64,000 nt of DNA from Shouchella hunanensis. GTDB taxonomy: Bacteria > Bacillota > Bacilli > Bacillales > Bacillaceae_D. A program made the position numbers and the translations under genes. The stretch is from NCBI RefSeq assembly GCF_028735875.1, contig NZ_CP117834.1, positions 3,522,001 to 3,586,000 of the forward strand, written 5' to 3'. How positions within the stretch are numbered: position 1 is the stretch's first letter; every line of letters begins with the position of its first letter. The notes under the pieces are model-generated. The model was not told the DNA's origin, did not search any database, and saw only the letters and a program-made list of their open reading frames with translations. Of this stretch, positions 18,062 to 27,041 are shown one piece after another.

Positions 18062-19403
18062 AATGTGCCTCCTTTCGAACGTCTGTTAGAGTTCGATGAA
18101 TCGAATACGCCGTTTGTTTTCCTTGTTCAGCTGCAGAGACGACCATTGCTTCACCTTGTCCATCACCGAAGATGACGTCGCCGCATGCATATACACCTTC
18201 AGCAGTTGTTTTAAACTGCTCGTTAATCGTGATTATCCCATTCTTTGTGTGAATGTTAGCCTGATCAAGCCAACTGTAGCGCGATTGCCCAATTGCACGA
18301 ACGACAAAATCAGTTGGGATGACGGTAGTATGACCACTTGGAATCGGCCGACGCCGTCCATCTTGATCTGCTTCTCCAAGTGTCATTTGCATACATTCTA
18401 CTCCAGTTACAGATCCATTCTCATCAAGAAGAATGCGAGTAGGAGAGTGAAGCCAGCGAAATTCAACGCCATCCTGCTTGGCAAAGGTATATTCAAAATC
18501 ATAAGCCGTCATTTCATCTTCTGTACGACGGTAAAGGATTTTTACATTAGAAGCTCCTAGACGTACAGCGCATGTTGCCCCATCAATAGCTGTATTCCCA
18601 GCTCCAATCACGACACCATTTTTTCCGGAAAAATGAGTCGCAAGATCATCGGTTTTTGTTGCCTTCACAAAATCAATGGCGTCATAAACATCTTGTGCGT
18701 GTTCTCCCGGGATGCCTAAAGTAGGGACGCTCCCCATTCCGATCGCGAGAATAACTACATCATATGAGCTTTTTAATTCATCAAGAGTAATGTCTTCGCC
18801 GACACACGTATTTGTTTGTATCGTAACACCGAGAGACTTAACTTGTTCGACCTCCCAATAAGAGATTTTTTTTGGTAAACGAAACGACACAATGCCATAC
18901 GTATCTAAACCACCAGCTTCTGACTCTTTTTCAAAAATGGTAACACCATGGCCGAGGCGAGCAAGCTCTCGTGCAGCAGATAAACCAGCTGGTCCACTGC
19001 CAACGATGGCTACACGTTGATTCGTTTTTTTGCCTGCTTTAAAAAGGATTTTCTTATTATGAATAGCCCAATCCGTTGCAAATCGCTGTAATTTGCCAAT
19101 TGAAATCGCTTTAGAAGAATGGTTCAACACACAAGCACCTTCACACAGTTCCTCAGTAGGACAGACTCTGGCACAGCTAGCTCCTACAGGATTAGCTTCC
19201 ATTATGGTTCGAGCAGAGCCAATTAAATTGGCAGTCGTAATTTTTTTAATGAAGCCGGGAATGTCAATACCTGTGGGACAAGCGGTAATGCAAGGAGCAT
19301 CGTAGCAATACAAACAACGAGTTGCCTCATCTATTGCTTCTTGGCTAGAGAGTGGGGGTTCCACTTCTTCAAAATTCACCTGTAACTTGTCTAACAAATG
19401 CAT
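18054..19403 (-). CDS. preT: NAD-dependent dihydropyrimidine dehydrogenase subunit PreT
   Basis: This 449-aa subunit resembles the small subunit of glutamate synthase. N-terminal Cys clusters (CLYCYDAPC, CITACPTGIDIPGF, CARVCPTEELCEGAC) bind Fe-S, followed by an FAD motif (VAIVGSGPAGLSAARELA) and an NAD(P) motif (VVIGAGNTAIDGA). It passes electrons from NADH to PreA. The ATG at 19403 is chosen for its strong AAAAAAGGAGGCG site; an upstream in-frame ATG at 19472 lacks one. It is the first gene of the six-gene degradation operon. Confidence 0.95.
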   Translation of the reverse strand: MHLLDKLQVNFEEVEPPLSSQEAIDEATRCLYCYDAPCITACPTGIDIPGFIKKITTANLIGSARTIMEANPVGASCARVCPTEELCEGACVLNHSSKAISIGKLQRFATDWAIHNKKILFKAGKKTNQRVAIVGSGPAGLSAARELARLGHGVTIFEKESEAGGLDTYGIVSFRLPKKISYWEVEQVKSLGVTIQTNTCVGEDITLDELKSSYDVVILAIGMGSVPTLGIPGEHAQDVYDAIDFVKATKTDDLATHFSGKNGVVIGAGNTAIDGATCAVRLGASNVKILYRRTEDEMTAYDFEYTFAKQDGVEFRWLHSPTRILLDENGSVTGVECMQMTLGEADQDGRRRPIPSGHTTVIPTDFVVRAIGQSRYSWLDQANIHTKNGIITINEQFKTTAEGVYACGDVIFGDGQGEAMVVSAAEQGKQTAYSIHRTLTDVRKEAHYG

Positions 19404-19670
19404 GGAAACGCCTCCTTTTTTGAGATCGTAACGAAATGCTGCATAAAGCCGTTGCTGACTAAGTTTATCCACTTACAATAAAGATGAAAAATTCAAAATT
19501 CAACAACAGTGTTAGATTATATGTTACAAAACGTAAAAAATGAGTTGGAAGACAAGCCTCCTTTCAAAGAAGATAGGGAAGTGAAAGAACATCATGAGGG
19601 GATAGGGTGACGTACACCCTGACAAAGAGGTGAATATACTCATTTTTAACATAAATAGGGAAAGAAAGCT
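19404..19670 (-). promoter_or_regulatory. Upstream region of the pyrimidine-degradation operon
   Basis: Reading the minus strand, a perfect TATAAT lies at 19516-19521, about 115 bp before preT, without a clear -35. An inverted repeat AGGGTG-5-CACCCT at 19604-19620 lies further upstream and could be a regulator site. No ORF is credible here and no regulator gene is adjacent. Confidence 0.35.
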
Positions 19671-19707
19671 AGAGAAAGACGCGTATAAGAGACAAACGTC
19701 TTTCTCT
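19671..19707 (-). terminator. Terminator of the GPP34 gene
   Basis: AGAGAAAGACG (19671-19681) pairs with CGTCTTTCTCT (19697-19707). The minus-strand stop codon overlaps the right arm, and a T/C-rich run follows on the minus strand. Confidence 0.6.
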
Positions 19708-20404
19708 ACGCGTCAGATGAAGAGGAGGTTGTTGAGGTAACGACTGCCGTTGCAATCGCCATTGTTATCGATGTATCAATAAACTCTGTTGCCATCTTAA
19801 CGGATTTTGATAATGGAAGGTTTTTGTTCAAATGTTTAACTTGCTTTTCAATCTTTTTTGCTTCATTACGATCCGTAAATACAATGTCTACTAGCTTACT
19901 TGATTGAAGAAGAGAGAGTAACATTAGGTGTCGCTCTTCATTTTTGTTTAAAGGTTCTTGTTGATTTGTTTTCTCCAAAATGGTTACTAATCGTTCACGA
20001 ACGATAGGGATTAAATTCTCTTGTTTGCATTCGTAAGTGAATGATGGAAATAGTCCTAAAATATACTTTTTGTTCACAGTCAAAATAGTACTGTCTTCAA
20101 GCTTTCGAGCAATTGTATGCTGGATGTTATCTAGTCTTGATGGCAATGCTGTAACCCAGTATTCAGGCGTTTTTGGCTTTGAGTTGTCCATTAACATAAG
20201 GGTCTCCTCTAATAGAGGATCTGCGGCTTTCTTAGACAGTGGAACAATTTTTTTATGACGGACTTCAATAAGGGAATCGAGCAGCAGATCGGTAAGGATC
20301 GCTGCAGCTAGGCCATAAGAAAGTGAAGCGGCTGAGCGTGCGTATGGTTTCTTTTTATGGGGGTCAAGGGATAAAACAAACAGTTGTTCAGCAAGTAAAT
20401 GCAT
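19706..20404 (-). CDS. GPP34 (GOLPH3)-family protein
   Basis: This 232-aa protein begins HLLAEQLFVLSLD, followed by SYGLAAAILTDLLL, the usual opening of bacterial GPP34 proteins, relatives of the eukaryotic PI4P-binding Golgi protein GOLPH3. Positions 10-60 and the LVDIVF segment also fit. In bacteria the function is unknown; membrane-lipid association is assumed by homology. The start at 20404 has GTAGGAGG upstream; a frame to 20437 adds 11 unlikely residues. The C-terminus ends in a Thr/Ser-rich tail. It is a single-gene unit, separate from the pyrimidine operon by its own terminator. Confidence 0.8.
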   Translation of the reverse strand: MHLLAEQLFVLSLDPHKKKPYARSAASLSYGLAAAILTDLLLDSLIEVRHKKIVPLSKKAADPLLEETLMLMDNSKPKTPEYWVTALPSRLDNIQHTIARKLEDSTILTVNKKYILGLFPSFTYECKQENLIPIVRERLVTILEKTNQQEPLNKNEERHLMLLSLLQSSKLVDIVFTDRNEAKKIEKQVKHLNKNLPLSKSVKMATEFIDTSITMAIATAVVTSTTSSSSDA

Positions 20405-20684
20405 ACGTATCAATCCTCCTACTTTTCTTACGACCAAACAGGTAAATACGTTTCACATTTTTATGAAAAAAGCCTACTCTGTAAAAAATAAGATGCCGAC
20501 ACAAGTAACGAAAGCAACGCATATTAGCTGCCAAAAGAGAAAGAACTTTTTCTATTTTAGGGTTTTCGTTATAGATAAAATAAATTATAATGAAATGAAT
20601 AATTTTAACACAGTGTTACAGAAATCGTGAATATTCAATCTTCACGTAATCATTAATGATTTGTTTGAAAAAAGGGGCTCTGGA

Positions 20685-20924
20685 ATGAAAAAGATGAGTA
20701 ATGAGAATCTTAACCAAATGGTCGAGAAGATGGTTGAGATGAGAAAAATGTTAGGTATTAGTAGAGTTGAGTTAGCAAAAAGAACTGGTTTAAATCAGAC
20801 CCTAATCAGAAAGTTAGAAAGAGGAATGGATAGAGCACATGTCGATGATTATATGATGATAATTGATACCTTAACAATGGAAATGCTTGTTCGAGACCTT
20901 TTGCCGAAAGACAGGAAAGGATAA
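20685..20924 (+). CDS. Small XRE-family HTH regulator
   Basis: This 79-aa protein consists almost entirely of a Cro/C1-type helix-turn-helix: RKMLGISRVELAKRTGLNQ, then LIRKLERGMD. AAAAAAGGGG precedes the ATG at 20685; a TTG at 20661 would overlap this site. It lies just upstream of a 23-aa peptide ORF and a decayed rap-phr cassette, in a stretch of lower GC than the metabolic operons, which suggests accessory DNA. The target is unknown; the peptide ORF is a possible partner by position only. Confidence 0.8.
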   Translation: MKKMSNENLNQMVEKMVEMRKMLGISRVELAKRTGLNQTLIRKLERGMDRAHVDDYMMIIDTLTMEMLVRDLLPKDRKG

Positions 20925-20970
20925 TAATTGTAGGGTTAAACTCTTTTTAAAACGAAGGAGCGTGTTTTTC

Positions 20971-21042
20971 ATGCGAGAAACGTTTGTATTTAAAGATGGA
21001 GTTCATAGCAACTTTGATAAAACATATGAATTTTATATCTAA
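20971..21042 (+). CDS. Candidate 23-aa peptide gene with its own RBS and terminator
   Basis: A 24-codon frame begins MRETFVFKDG and ends KTYEFYI. It has AAGGAG ten bases upstream of ATG, and its stop codon overlaps a clear terminator hairpin. It has no signal peptide. It follows the XRE regulator gene by 46 bp. The arrangement of RBS, short ORF and immediate terminator suggests a deliberately short product, or the remaining 5' end of a deleted gene. No family is recognised. Confidence 0.5.
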   Translation: MRETFVFKDGVHSNFDKTYEFYI

Positions 21043-21068
21043 GATGCCATCATAGGCATCTTATTTTT
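21041..21068 (+). terminator. Terminator after the XRE/23-aa peptide unit
   Basis: AAGATGCC (21041-21048), loop ATCATA, GGCATCTT (21055-21062), then ATTTTTAT. Confidence 0.85.
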
Positions 21069-21173
21069 ATGTTTCCCAACATGCATCAATATATTGGGAA
21101 ACACGTTAAATTCGACAAATCTTAAATTTAATATGGTGAAGTTATCCTAGTAGGTTAATAATAGGTAAAGTAG

Positions 21174-22044
21174 GTGAACCTTATACACGAAAAGATACCA
21201 TCTTCAAAAGTTGGTGCAAAAATTGTAGAGTGGTATAGCTGTATCCTCTCAAGCTCTTACACAGAGGCTACGTTACTTAAGCACGAAGTAGAATAAATGC
21301 TTAAGACAATGGAAGAAGATGATAAGATACTAGCTTATTTTTCTTTAGTTGAATATAGACACAACAACATTCTTGATAAGAGTAGTAAAAATGAACCCCT
21401 CGAAGGTTCATTCAAATTTGTTGAGACGAAAATGGATCATTACTTAAAGTATTTATATTACTTTATTAGTGGCCAAGACGAATTTAACAATCAGAAGTAT
21501 AGGACTTCCATAAAAATGTTTAGAAAAGCAGAGCGTTTATTAGAGTATGTAAAAGATGAAACAGAAGAAGCAGATTTCTTAGGTTACATGGGTTATGCAT
21601 ATTATAGAATAAACCAGTACCTTCTCTCATTATCGTATCTAGAACAAGCTGAAACAGCTTTTAGACGATTAGGAGTAATTAATAATGCTGTTAACAACAA
21701 ACAGGTAATAGGCGCAATTTATGTAGAATTAAAGCAATACGCAAAAGGAGAACAAATTTTAAAAGAATGTCTTAATGAAAGCATCTCTCCATTAACAACA
21801 GGCATTATACTAAAAGCCATCGGACTTAGTAAATTTGCTCAATCTGATTACAAGTCAGCTATACACTACTATAAAAAATCATTAGAAATTGAGGAAATAA
21901 CTAGTTCTTACTATGGAATGAAAGCACTTAGAAGCTAATAACGTATTCAAAAAAGCTAAGGCTAGTGCTCAATTTTACGAAAACTTCGAGTTTAAGGCTC
22001 GATGCAAGTTTATTGAAGGGCTTTACATATGGAGATGGCCAAGA
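21174..22044 (+). pseudogene. Decayed Rap-family aspartyl-phosphate phosphatase (TPR)
   Basis: Rap homology starts at about GTG 21174 with the typical Rap N-terminus (IPSSKVGAKIVEWYSCI). An in-frame TAA at 21294-21296 interrupts it. It resumes at ATG 21297 with MLKTMEEDDKILAYFSLVEY, runs through TPR-like repeats for 213 residues, and stops at 21936. Homology then continues in another frame (FKKAKASAQFYENFEFKARC, GLYIW) and runs directly into the phr frame. Compared with the intact Rap at 60986-62074, roughly 75 C-terminal residues and some internal sequence are missing. A nonsense mutation, a frameshift and deletions make it non-functional, barring an N-terminally truncated product. Confidence 0.85.
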
Positions 22045-22173
22045 ATGAAAAAGTATATCATTGCTATTATCGCCATTACTTTATTAGCAGTAACACCAAA
22101 TTCAAATGACTTGCTTGCAAATTCAAATGATAATTCAACTCTTGATACGAAAAGTAAAACAGATTACGCTTAA
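22045..22173 (+). CDS. Phr-type secreted signalling peptide precursor (orphan)
   Basis: This 42-aa precursor has a signal sequence (MKKYIIAIIAITLLAV) followed by a short polar C-terminus ending KSKTDYA. It lies at the 3' end of the rap remnant, as phr genes do. GGAG is about 12 bases upstream, and a terminator follows. The mature pentapeptide is probably cut from the C-terminal end. Its cognate Rap is broken, so any signal would have no partner here, unless another Rap responds. Confidence 0.65.
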   Translation: MKKYIIAIIAITLLAVTPNSNDLLANSNDNSTLDTKSKTDYA

Positions 22174-22190
22174 CTAAATAATTTTTTTCA

Positions 22191-22240
22191 GTCTCAAAAC
22201 TAAAACATAAGGCTTAGTTAAGTTTTGAGACATTTTTGTT
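22191..22240 (+). terminator. Terminator after the orphan phr
   Basis: GTCTCAAAAC (22191-22200) pairs with GTTTTGAGAC (22222-22231), followed by ATTTTTGTT. Confidence 0.8.
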
Positions 22241-22925
<685 letters not shown>

Positions 22926-23129
22926 TTGTCTAATAAAAACCATCTAGTGCTAGGAATAATCGTTTCTATAGTTATCATTTGTGTGACAGTATTATTGATA
23001 ACGAGAATGTATGTTAATAGCAAAGAAATCGAGTCAGCAAGTAAAGAATGTGTAAATAACAATGGAATCGTGCAGGTGGATAAGGGTTTTTTAAGTTTGA
23101 CTTATTCCTTTTCCTGTTCGTCAAGATAG
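22926..23129 (+). CDS. Small single-span membrane protein (67 aa)
   Basis: TTG start with AAGGAG eight bases upstream. One N-terminal transmembrane helix (LGIIVSIVIICVTVLLI) is followed by a short extracytoplasmic tail with two Cys (KECVNN and SFSCSS) that could form a disulfide. No family is recognised and no neighbour is co-transcribed. Confidence 0.55.
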   Translation: MSNKNHLVLGIIVSIVIICVTVLLITRMYVNSKEIESASKECVNNNGIVQVDKGFLSLTYSFSCSSR

Positions 23130-23555
23130 CACGGTTAAAAAAACAACAATCATTATTTTCCTCAAGTAAAAAATTGTTTTGTGAGAAAGGGATAACTGAG
23201 AATGTGTAAACACTAACTGTTTATTGTGGTGTTTAATGATGTTTATTGCCCTTTCTCATCCTTTATTGTCCGTGTAGTCCCTCTTCTTCCTAAACAACTC
23301 TTACTTTCATTCAACTTCTCTGTTCCTAGTGAGCCGTGAGCATAGCCCTTTTTATGATACACAATAGCAGTAACCATACATTATTTATGAATTCAAACCA
23401 CGAATTATCTTCCACTGATCCTGATTTGTAAAAGCGTTTGGATACCTCATGGGAATTAACCCTTCTCCCTCCCCCATCCATATTAAAATTAATGGCGATA
23501 GGGTCACTGTTGTCATGTAATTTAAATAATAATCTTGCTTAATCTTCACTTTAAA
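23130..23555. other. Intergenic stretch with nested hairpin, possible gene relic
   Basis: Apart from the inverted repeat at 23182-23258, two overlapping minus-strand frames are open over about 23310-23520 (one contains HEVSKRFYKSGSVEDNSW). Neither has both an RBS and a start, so I call no gene. Confidence 0.3.
23182..23258. repeat. Nested inverted repeat, possible structured RNA or mobile relic
   Basis: TGAGAAAGGG (23182-23191) pairs with CCCTTTCTCA (23249-23258). Inside it, TAAACAC pairs with GTGTTTA. The whole is about 77 nt, longer than a usual terminator and without a T-run at its end. Confidence 0.5.
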
Positions 23556-23595
23556 AAAAGCAGCTCCTTTGGAGGAAGCTACCTTTTTTACGGTT
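23556..23595 (-). terminator. Terminator of the MFS gene
   Basis: On the minus strand a GTAGCTTCCTCC/GGAGCTGC hairpin is followed by seven T. Confidence 0.7.
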
Positions 23596-23633
23596 CATGT
23601 AACCAGATCATAAATTGAAATTGAAAGATCAGT

Positions 23634-25094
23634 TTATTGTTTTTTATTGCCGTAAGTACTTCTGCGTACTAGGAATGCTAAGACAACTGCTGCACAAGCA
23701 AAATAGAAGCCAGTTGAAAAGCTTAACTGGGAACCAACGGTCATGGCTTCTACAGTATCAAGTTCAGTCGGGTTACTAATAGTTGATAAGAAATTCTGTT
23801 GACCATTTTCCATGATCGCAATAAATAAAGCTGCACCGATCGCTCCAGATACTTGCATTAATGTATTTGCGATAGCTGTACCATGCGGATAAAGTTTAGC
23901 AGGTAATTGATTTAATCCATTTGTTTGTGCTGGCATCATAATCATTGCGACGGAGACCATTAAGAACACATGTTGAATGATGATGACCCACATTGGTACA
24001 CCAGGTGTAGAAAATCGATAAGTGAACACTGTGATTGCTAAAAGAATGGTACCTGGAATTAAAATTGGACGAGGTCCGAATTTATCAAAAAGCCGCCCCA
24101 TAATTGGTGACATTGCGCCATTAATTAATCCACCAGGCAACATTACTAATCCAGTAGCTACAGCTGTAAATGCAAGAGCTCCTTGCATGTACACGGGAAG
24201 AACTAGCATCATGGCAAACATGGTCATCATCGTGAGCATAACGAGTAGAAGACCAATAAGAAACATCGGGTAGCGGAAGACGCGAATATCTAGCATCGGC
24301 TTTTCTAGTTTTAATTGTCTCCAACTAAATAATGCGAGTGAGGCAAATCCAACAATTAAACATGCTAAAACCACAGGATCAGTGAAGCTAGCATCTCCTT
24401 TTCCTGCTGAACTAAATCCGTAAACAATGCCACCAAACCCTAGAGTTGAAAGGATAAATGACCATATATCGAGCTTTGGTTTGGACGTCTCTGTTACGTT
24501 TTTCAAGACTTTTATACCAAACAATAATGAGAAAAGCGAAATGGGAACGACAAAGTAGAATAACCAACGCCAAGATAGATTTTCTACAATTAATCCTGAT
24601 ACAGTCGGTCCGATTGCTGGAGCAAACATAATAACAAGGCCTACCAATCCCATTGAAGCTCCGCGTCTTTCAATTGGTATAACGGATAAAATGACGTTTG
24701 TTAAAAGCGGAATCATAATTGCTGTGGCAACTGCCTGCGTAAGCCGCCCTATTAACAAAACGGAGAAAGTAGGACTAATCCCCGAAATGACTGTACCTAC
24801 TGTAAACAATGTCATGGCTGTAATAAACAGTTGCCGCGTAGTAAACCGCTCCATAAAGTAAGCTGAAATCGGAATCAGAGTTCCAATGATTAACATATAC
24901 CCTGTTACCAACCATTGAACAGTACTATAAGCCACATTAAAGTCAGACGAAATGGCGTTTAACGCTACATTCAAAATGGTTTCGTTTAATATTGCAACAA
25001 ATGCTCCAGATAGTAATACGGCTAATAGTGGTACCACCTTTATTTTTGGCATTTCTTTCTTCACGTTTAACTGTTGTGACTGTTCTAGATCCAC
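23634..25094 (-). CDS. MFS drug exporter, DHA2 (14-TM, EmrB/LmrB-like)
   Basis: This 486-aa multidrug efflux protein has 14 predicted membrane spans. DHA2 marks include LNETILNVALNAI in TM1, WLVTGYMLIIGTLIPI, RLTQAVATAIMIPL and GLVIMFAPAIGPTVSG (motif C of antiporters). It probably exports antibiotics or other toxic compounds using the proton gradient. GTG start after GGGGGGA. It is transcribed alone, and the upstream operator-like palindrome suggests repression by a TetR-type protein not encoded nearby. Substrate cannot be told from sequence. Confidence 0.9.
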   Translation of the reverse strand: MDLEQSQQLNVKKEMPKIKVVPLLAVLLSGAFVAILNETILNVALNAISSDFNVAYSTVQWLVTGYMLIIGTLIPISAYFMERFTTRQLFITAMTLFTVGTVISGISPTFSVLLIGRLTQAVATAIMIPLLTNVILSVIPIERRGASMGLVGLVIMFAPAIGPTVSGLIVENLSWRWLFYFVVPISLFSLLFGIKVLKNVTETSKPKLDIWSFILSTLGFGGIVYGFSSAGKGDASFTDPVVLACLIVGFASLALFSWRQLKLEKPMLDIRVFRYPMFLIGLLLVMLTMMTMFAMMLVLPVYMQGALAFTAVATGLVMLPGGLINGAMSPIMGRLFDKFGPRPILIPGTILLAITVFTYRFSTPGVPMWVIIIQHVFLMVSVAMIMMPAQTNGLNQLPAKLYPHGTAIANTLMQVSGAIGAALFIAIMENGQQNFLSTISNPTELDTVEAMTVGSQLSFSTGFYFACAAVVLAFLVRRSTYGNKKQ

Positions 25095-25123
25095 CTATAT
25101 TTCCCCCCATACTTACAATGCAA

Positions 25124-25155
25124 TACGATACGGTATCGTTTCCTAACGTATCGTA
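25124..25155 (-). promoter_or_regulatory. TetR-like operator upstream of the MFS exporter
   Basis: TACGATACG (25124-25132) and CGTATCGTA (25147-25155) are perfect inverted copies, 14 bp apart. A third half-site GTATCG adjoins the first, giving CGATACGGTATCG. It lies 30-61 bp before the start codon, a typical repressor position. Confidence 0.65.
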
Positions 25156-25448
25156 CCACCAAAATAAATGAAACGCAATCGTTTCGTATTTGTTTTTTTA
25201 GTAAAACTAGTATGGTAACTAGAAATGAGATGTTGAGGGAAACCGGTGGATTTATCTCGAAATGAGGTTATCATGAAGTAAGAATTTGATTCCTTAAGGA
25301 AAGTTAAGATTTGAACTTCTATGATTTTCCCTATTATGTAATTGAGATGGTAGGCTTTTGCCGTCTGTTTTGGAAAACGAATTTTTCACTTTAAAAAATG
25401 TAGCTACTATACGTTCCTTCTACTGTACGTGCGTTTATTTGTTTCTTG

Positions 25449-25632
25449 TCATTTGGATATGTATATCCATTCAAATAGTCTTTTATGATACTCCCTCCTA
25501 TAAATGAATTCTAACCTATTCTCTTCTGGATCATGTAAGCGGATTTTCACATGTGCATAGTCTAACGAAAGCCTCTGTATGCTCAAAACCAAATACCTCT
25601 CTTCCTATAAACTCTTTCTGCTTCAAAAACAC
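25449..25632 (-). pseudogene. Relic of a VOC/glyoxalase-family protein
   Basis: The minus strand carries the C-terminal end of a VOC-superfamily protein: FLKQKEFIGREVFGFEHTEA in one frame, then, after a shift, DYAHVKIRLHDPEENRLEF, a typical last-strand motif. Stops precede the first segment, so the N-terminal half is gone. No RBS. Clearly non-functional. Confidence 0.65.
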
Positions 25633-25681
25633 TTTAATCTGTTACTAATGTGCCGATATATAGTAAGGAAGGAGGTGAGAA

Positions 25682-26053
25682 ATGTTGAAAACCATACTTA
25701 ATTTAGCTAAAAAAATGATAGATGGGGTAGATCGTAGGTATTTAATAAAATCGTACATTTTTGGCGCTTTCATTTTCTTTATGTACTTATATGTTCAAAT
25801 GAACACTGGAGACTTTCAATTCATTGTTTTTATGTTCTTTTTAATGAACTTTTTATTATTTCCGTTTGCTACAGTAGTGTGGGATGACCTTATTGATTTA
25901 CTTATCTCGGGAAATATATTCATTTTACCTTTAGTATTTGTGATACCTTGGAAAATTTTTAAGATTATTGTTTTGTACATGTTTGCAATCGTTATTGCTC
26001 CAATTGGATTAGTATATATCTATATTTCAAACGGCTATTATAAGAAAACATAA
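25682..26053 (+). CDS. Uncharacterised 123-aa membrane protein
   Basis: ATG preceded by GGAAGGAGGTGAG. The product has three to four hydrophobic spans (residues 25-40, 47-65, 78-95, 100-117) and a basic amphipathic N-terminus. No family recognised. It is transcribed alone and is followed at about 90 bp by a perfect inverted repeat. Confidence 0.65.
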   Translation: MLKTILNLAKKMIDGVDRRYLIKSYIFGAFIFFMYLYVQMNTGDFQFIVFMFFLMNFLLFPFATVVWDDLIDLLISGNIFILPLVFVIPWKIFKIIVLYMFAIVIAPIGLVYIYISNGYYKKT

Positions 26054-26139
26054 GGATATATTTTCAGTACCTTTTAAATAATTTTTATCGTTTCTATTAA
26101 AAAGCAATTGAATACAGTCATGTATCTTCAAATCCGTAA

Positions 26140-26178
26140 CTTGTTTTAGCGCCACTAGTTAATCGGCGCTAAAACAAG
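26140..26178. repeat. Perfect 14-bp inverted repeat, possible terminator
   Basis: CTTGTTTTAGCGCC (26140-26153) and GGCGCTAAAACAAG (26165-26178) enclose an 11-nt loop. No T-run follows on either strand, so it may be a weak terminator or a mobile repeat. Confidence 0.5.
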
Positions 26179-26317
26179 AAATTAAATTTAGTGGTCTCAA
26201 AAAATTCTACGTATCCCTTACCTTCTACAACACAATAGTTGATCAGACAAACATCTTTTACTATAATGAGATCATACGTTCTTGCGAAAGCCAAACACTT
26301 AAGGAGTTTGATCTACT

Positions 26318-26926
26318 ATGAAAATGTTCTTATCGTCATCATTTGCAGATGTAATCGATTTATTTAGTGAATTTATTCATGAAAATCCCCGTGGAAAGGT
26401 CGTAACGTTTATTCCGACTGCGAGTACTACTGAAGCGATTACGCACTATGTAGATTCTGCAATAGCAGCATTTAACGATTTAGGTATAACGATAGAAATG
26501 CTTGATTTATCGAAGTGCGCAACTTCTGAAATAGAAGAAAAGTTGTCTAAGAATGATTACATCTACGTATCTGGAGGCAATACCTTTTATTTACTTCAGG
26601 AACTACGTAAAACTGGTTCGGACAAATTAATTATCGATCAGATTAAAAAAGGAAAACTATATATCGGTGAATCAGCTGGTTCAATCATAATGGCTCCCGA
26701 TATTGAATATGTGGCATTTATGGATGATAAGACCAAGGCATCCGACCTTACACGATTTACAGGTTTAAATCTAATTCGACAATATCCTATTCCTCACTCT
26801 GGAAATAAATACTTCAATGAAGCAGTTAAAAAGATCATTGAGTGCCATGAGTCTAAACTAGACCTTTTACCCTTCACTGATGACCAAGCTCTTTTAATTA
26901 GTAATGACGATCTCATTGTTCGATGA
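26318..26926 (+). CDS. Peptidase S51 family (dipeptidase E-like)
   Basis: This 202-aa protein has the class I glutaminase-like fold of S51 peptidases. The nucleophile Ser119 is in YIGESAGS, a glycine-rich oxyanion segment is in YVSGGNTFYL, and the catalytic His160 is in YPIPHSGN. Family members hydrolyse dipeptides with N-terminal Asp in the cytoplasm. Length is slightly shorter than E. coli PepE (229 aa), close to Bacillus YgaJ-like proteins. AAGGAG lies 12 bases before ATG. Single gene with no linked partner. Confidence 0.85.
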   Translation: MKMFLSSSFADVIDLFSEFIHENPRGKVVTFIPTASTTEAITHYVDSAIAAFNDLGITIEMLDLSKCATSEIEEKLSKNDYIYVSGGNTFYLLQELRKTGSDKLIIDQIKKGKLYIGESAGSIIMAPDIEYVAFMDDKTKASDLTRFTGLNLIRQYPIPHSGNKYFNEAVKKIIECHESKLDLLPFTDDQALLISNDDLIVR

Positions 26927-27041
26927 TCATTCCTGTTCCTTCTTCGTCCAACGTTTCTACTTTATGTACTTATCTAAGCGAGTAATTAGGTGGACTTACT
27001 TTATGAATTATGATGTTAAAAGAGCTTTTTATTGTCTAATG

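Noticed and set aside
20463-20630. 55-codon plus-strand frame MKKAYSVKNK between GPP34 and XRE genes
   Set aside because: No ribosome site, overlaps the promoter region of the XRE gene, composition like random AT-rich DNA.
23310-23520. Two overlapping minus-strand frames in the gap before the MFS gene
   Set aside because: Both open but neither has start plus RBS; no family recognised.
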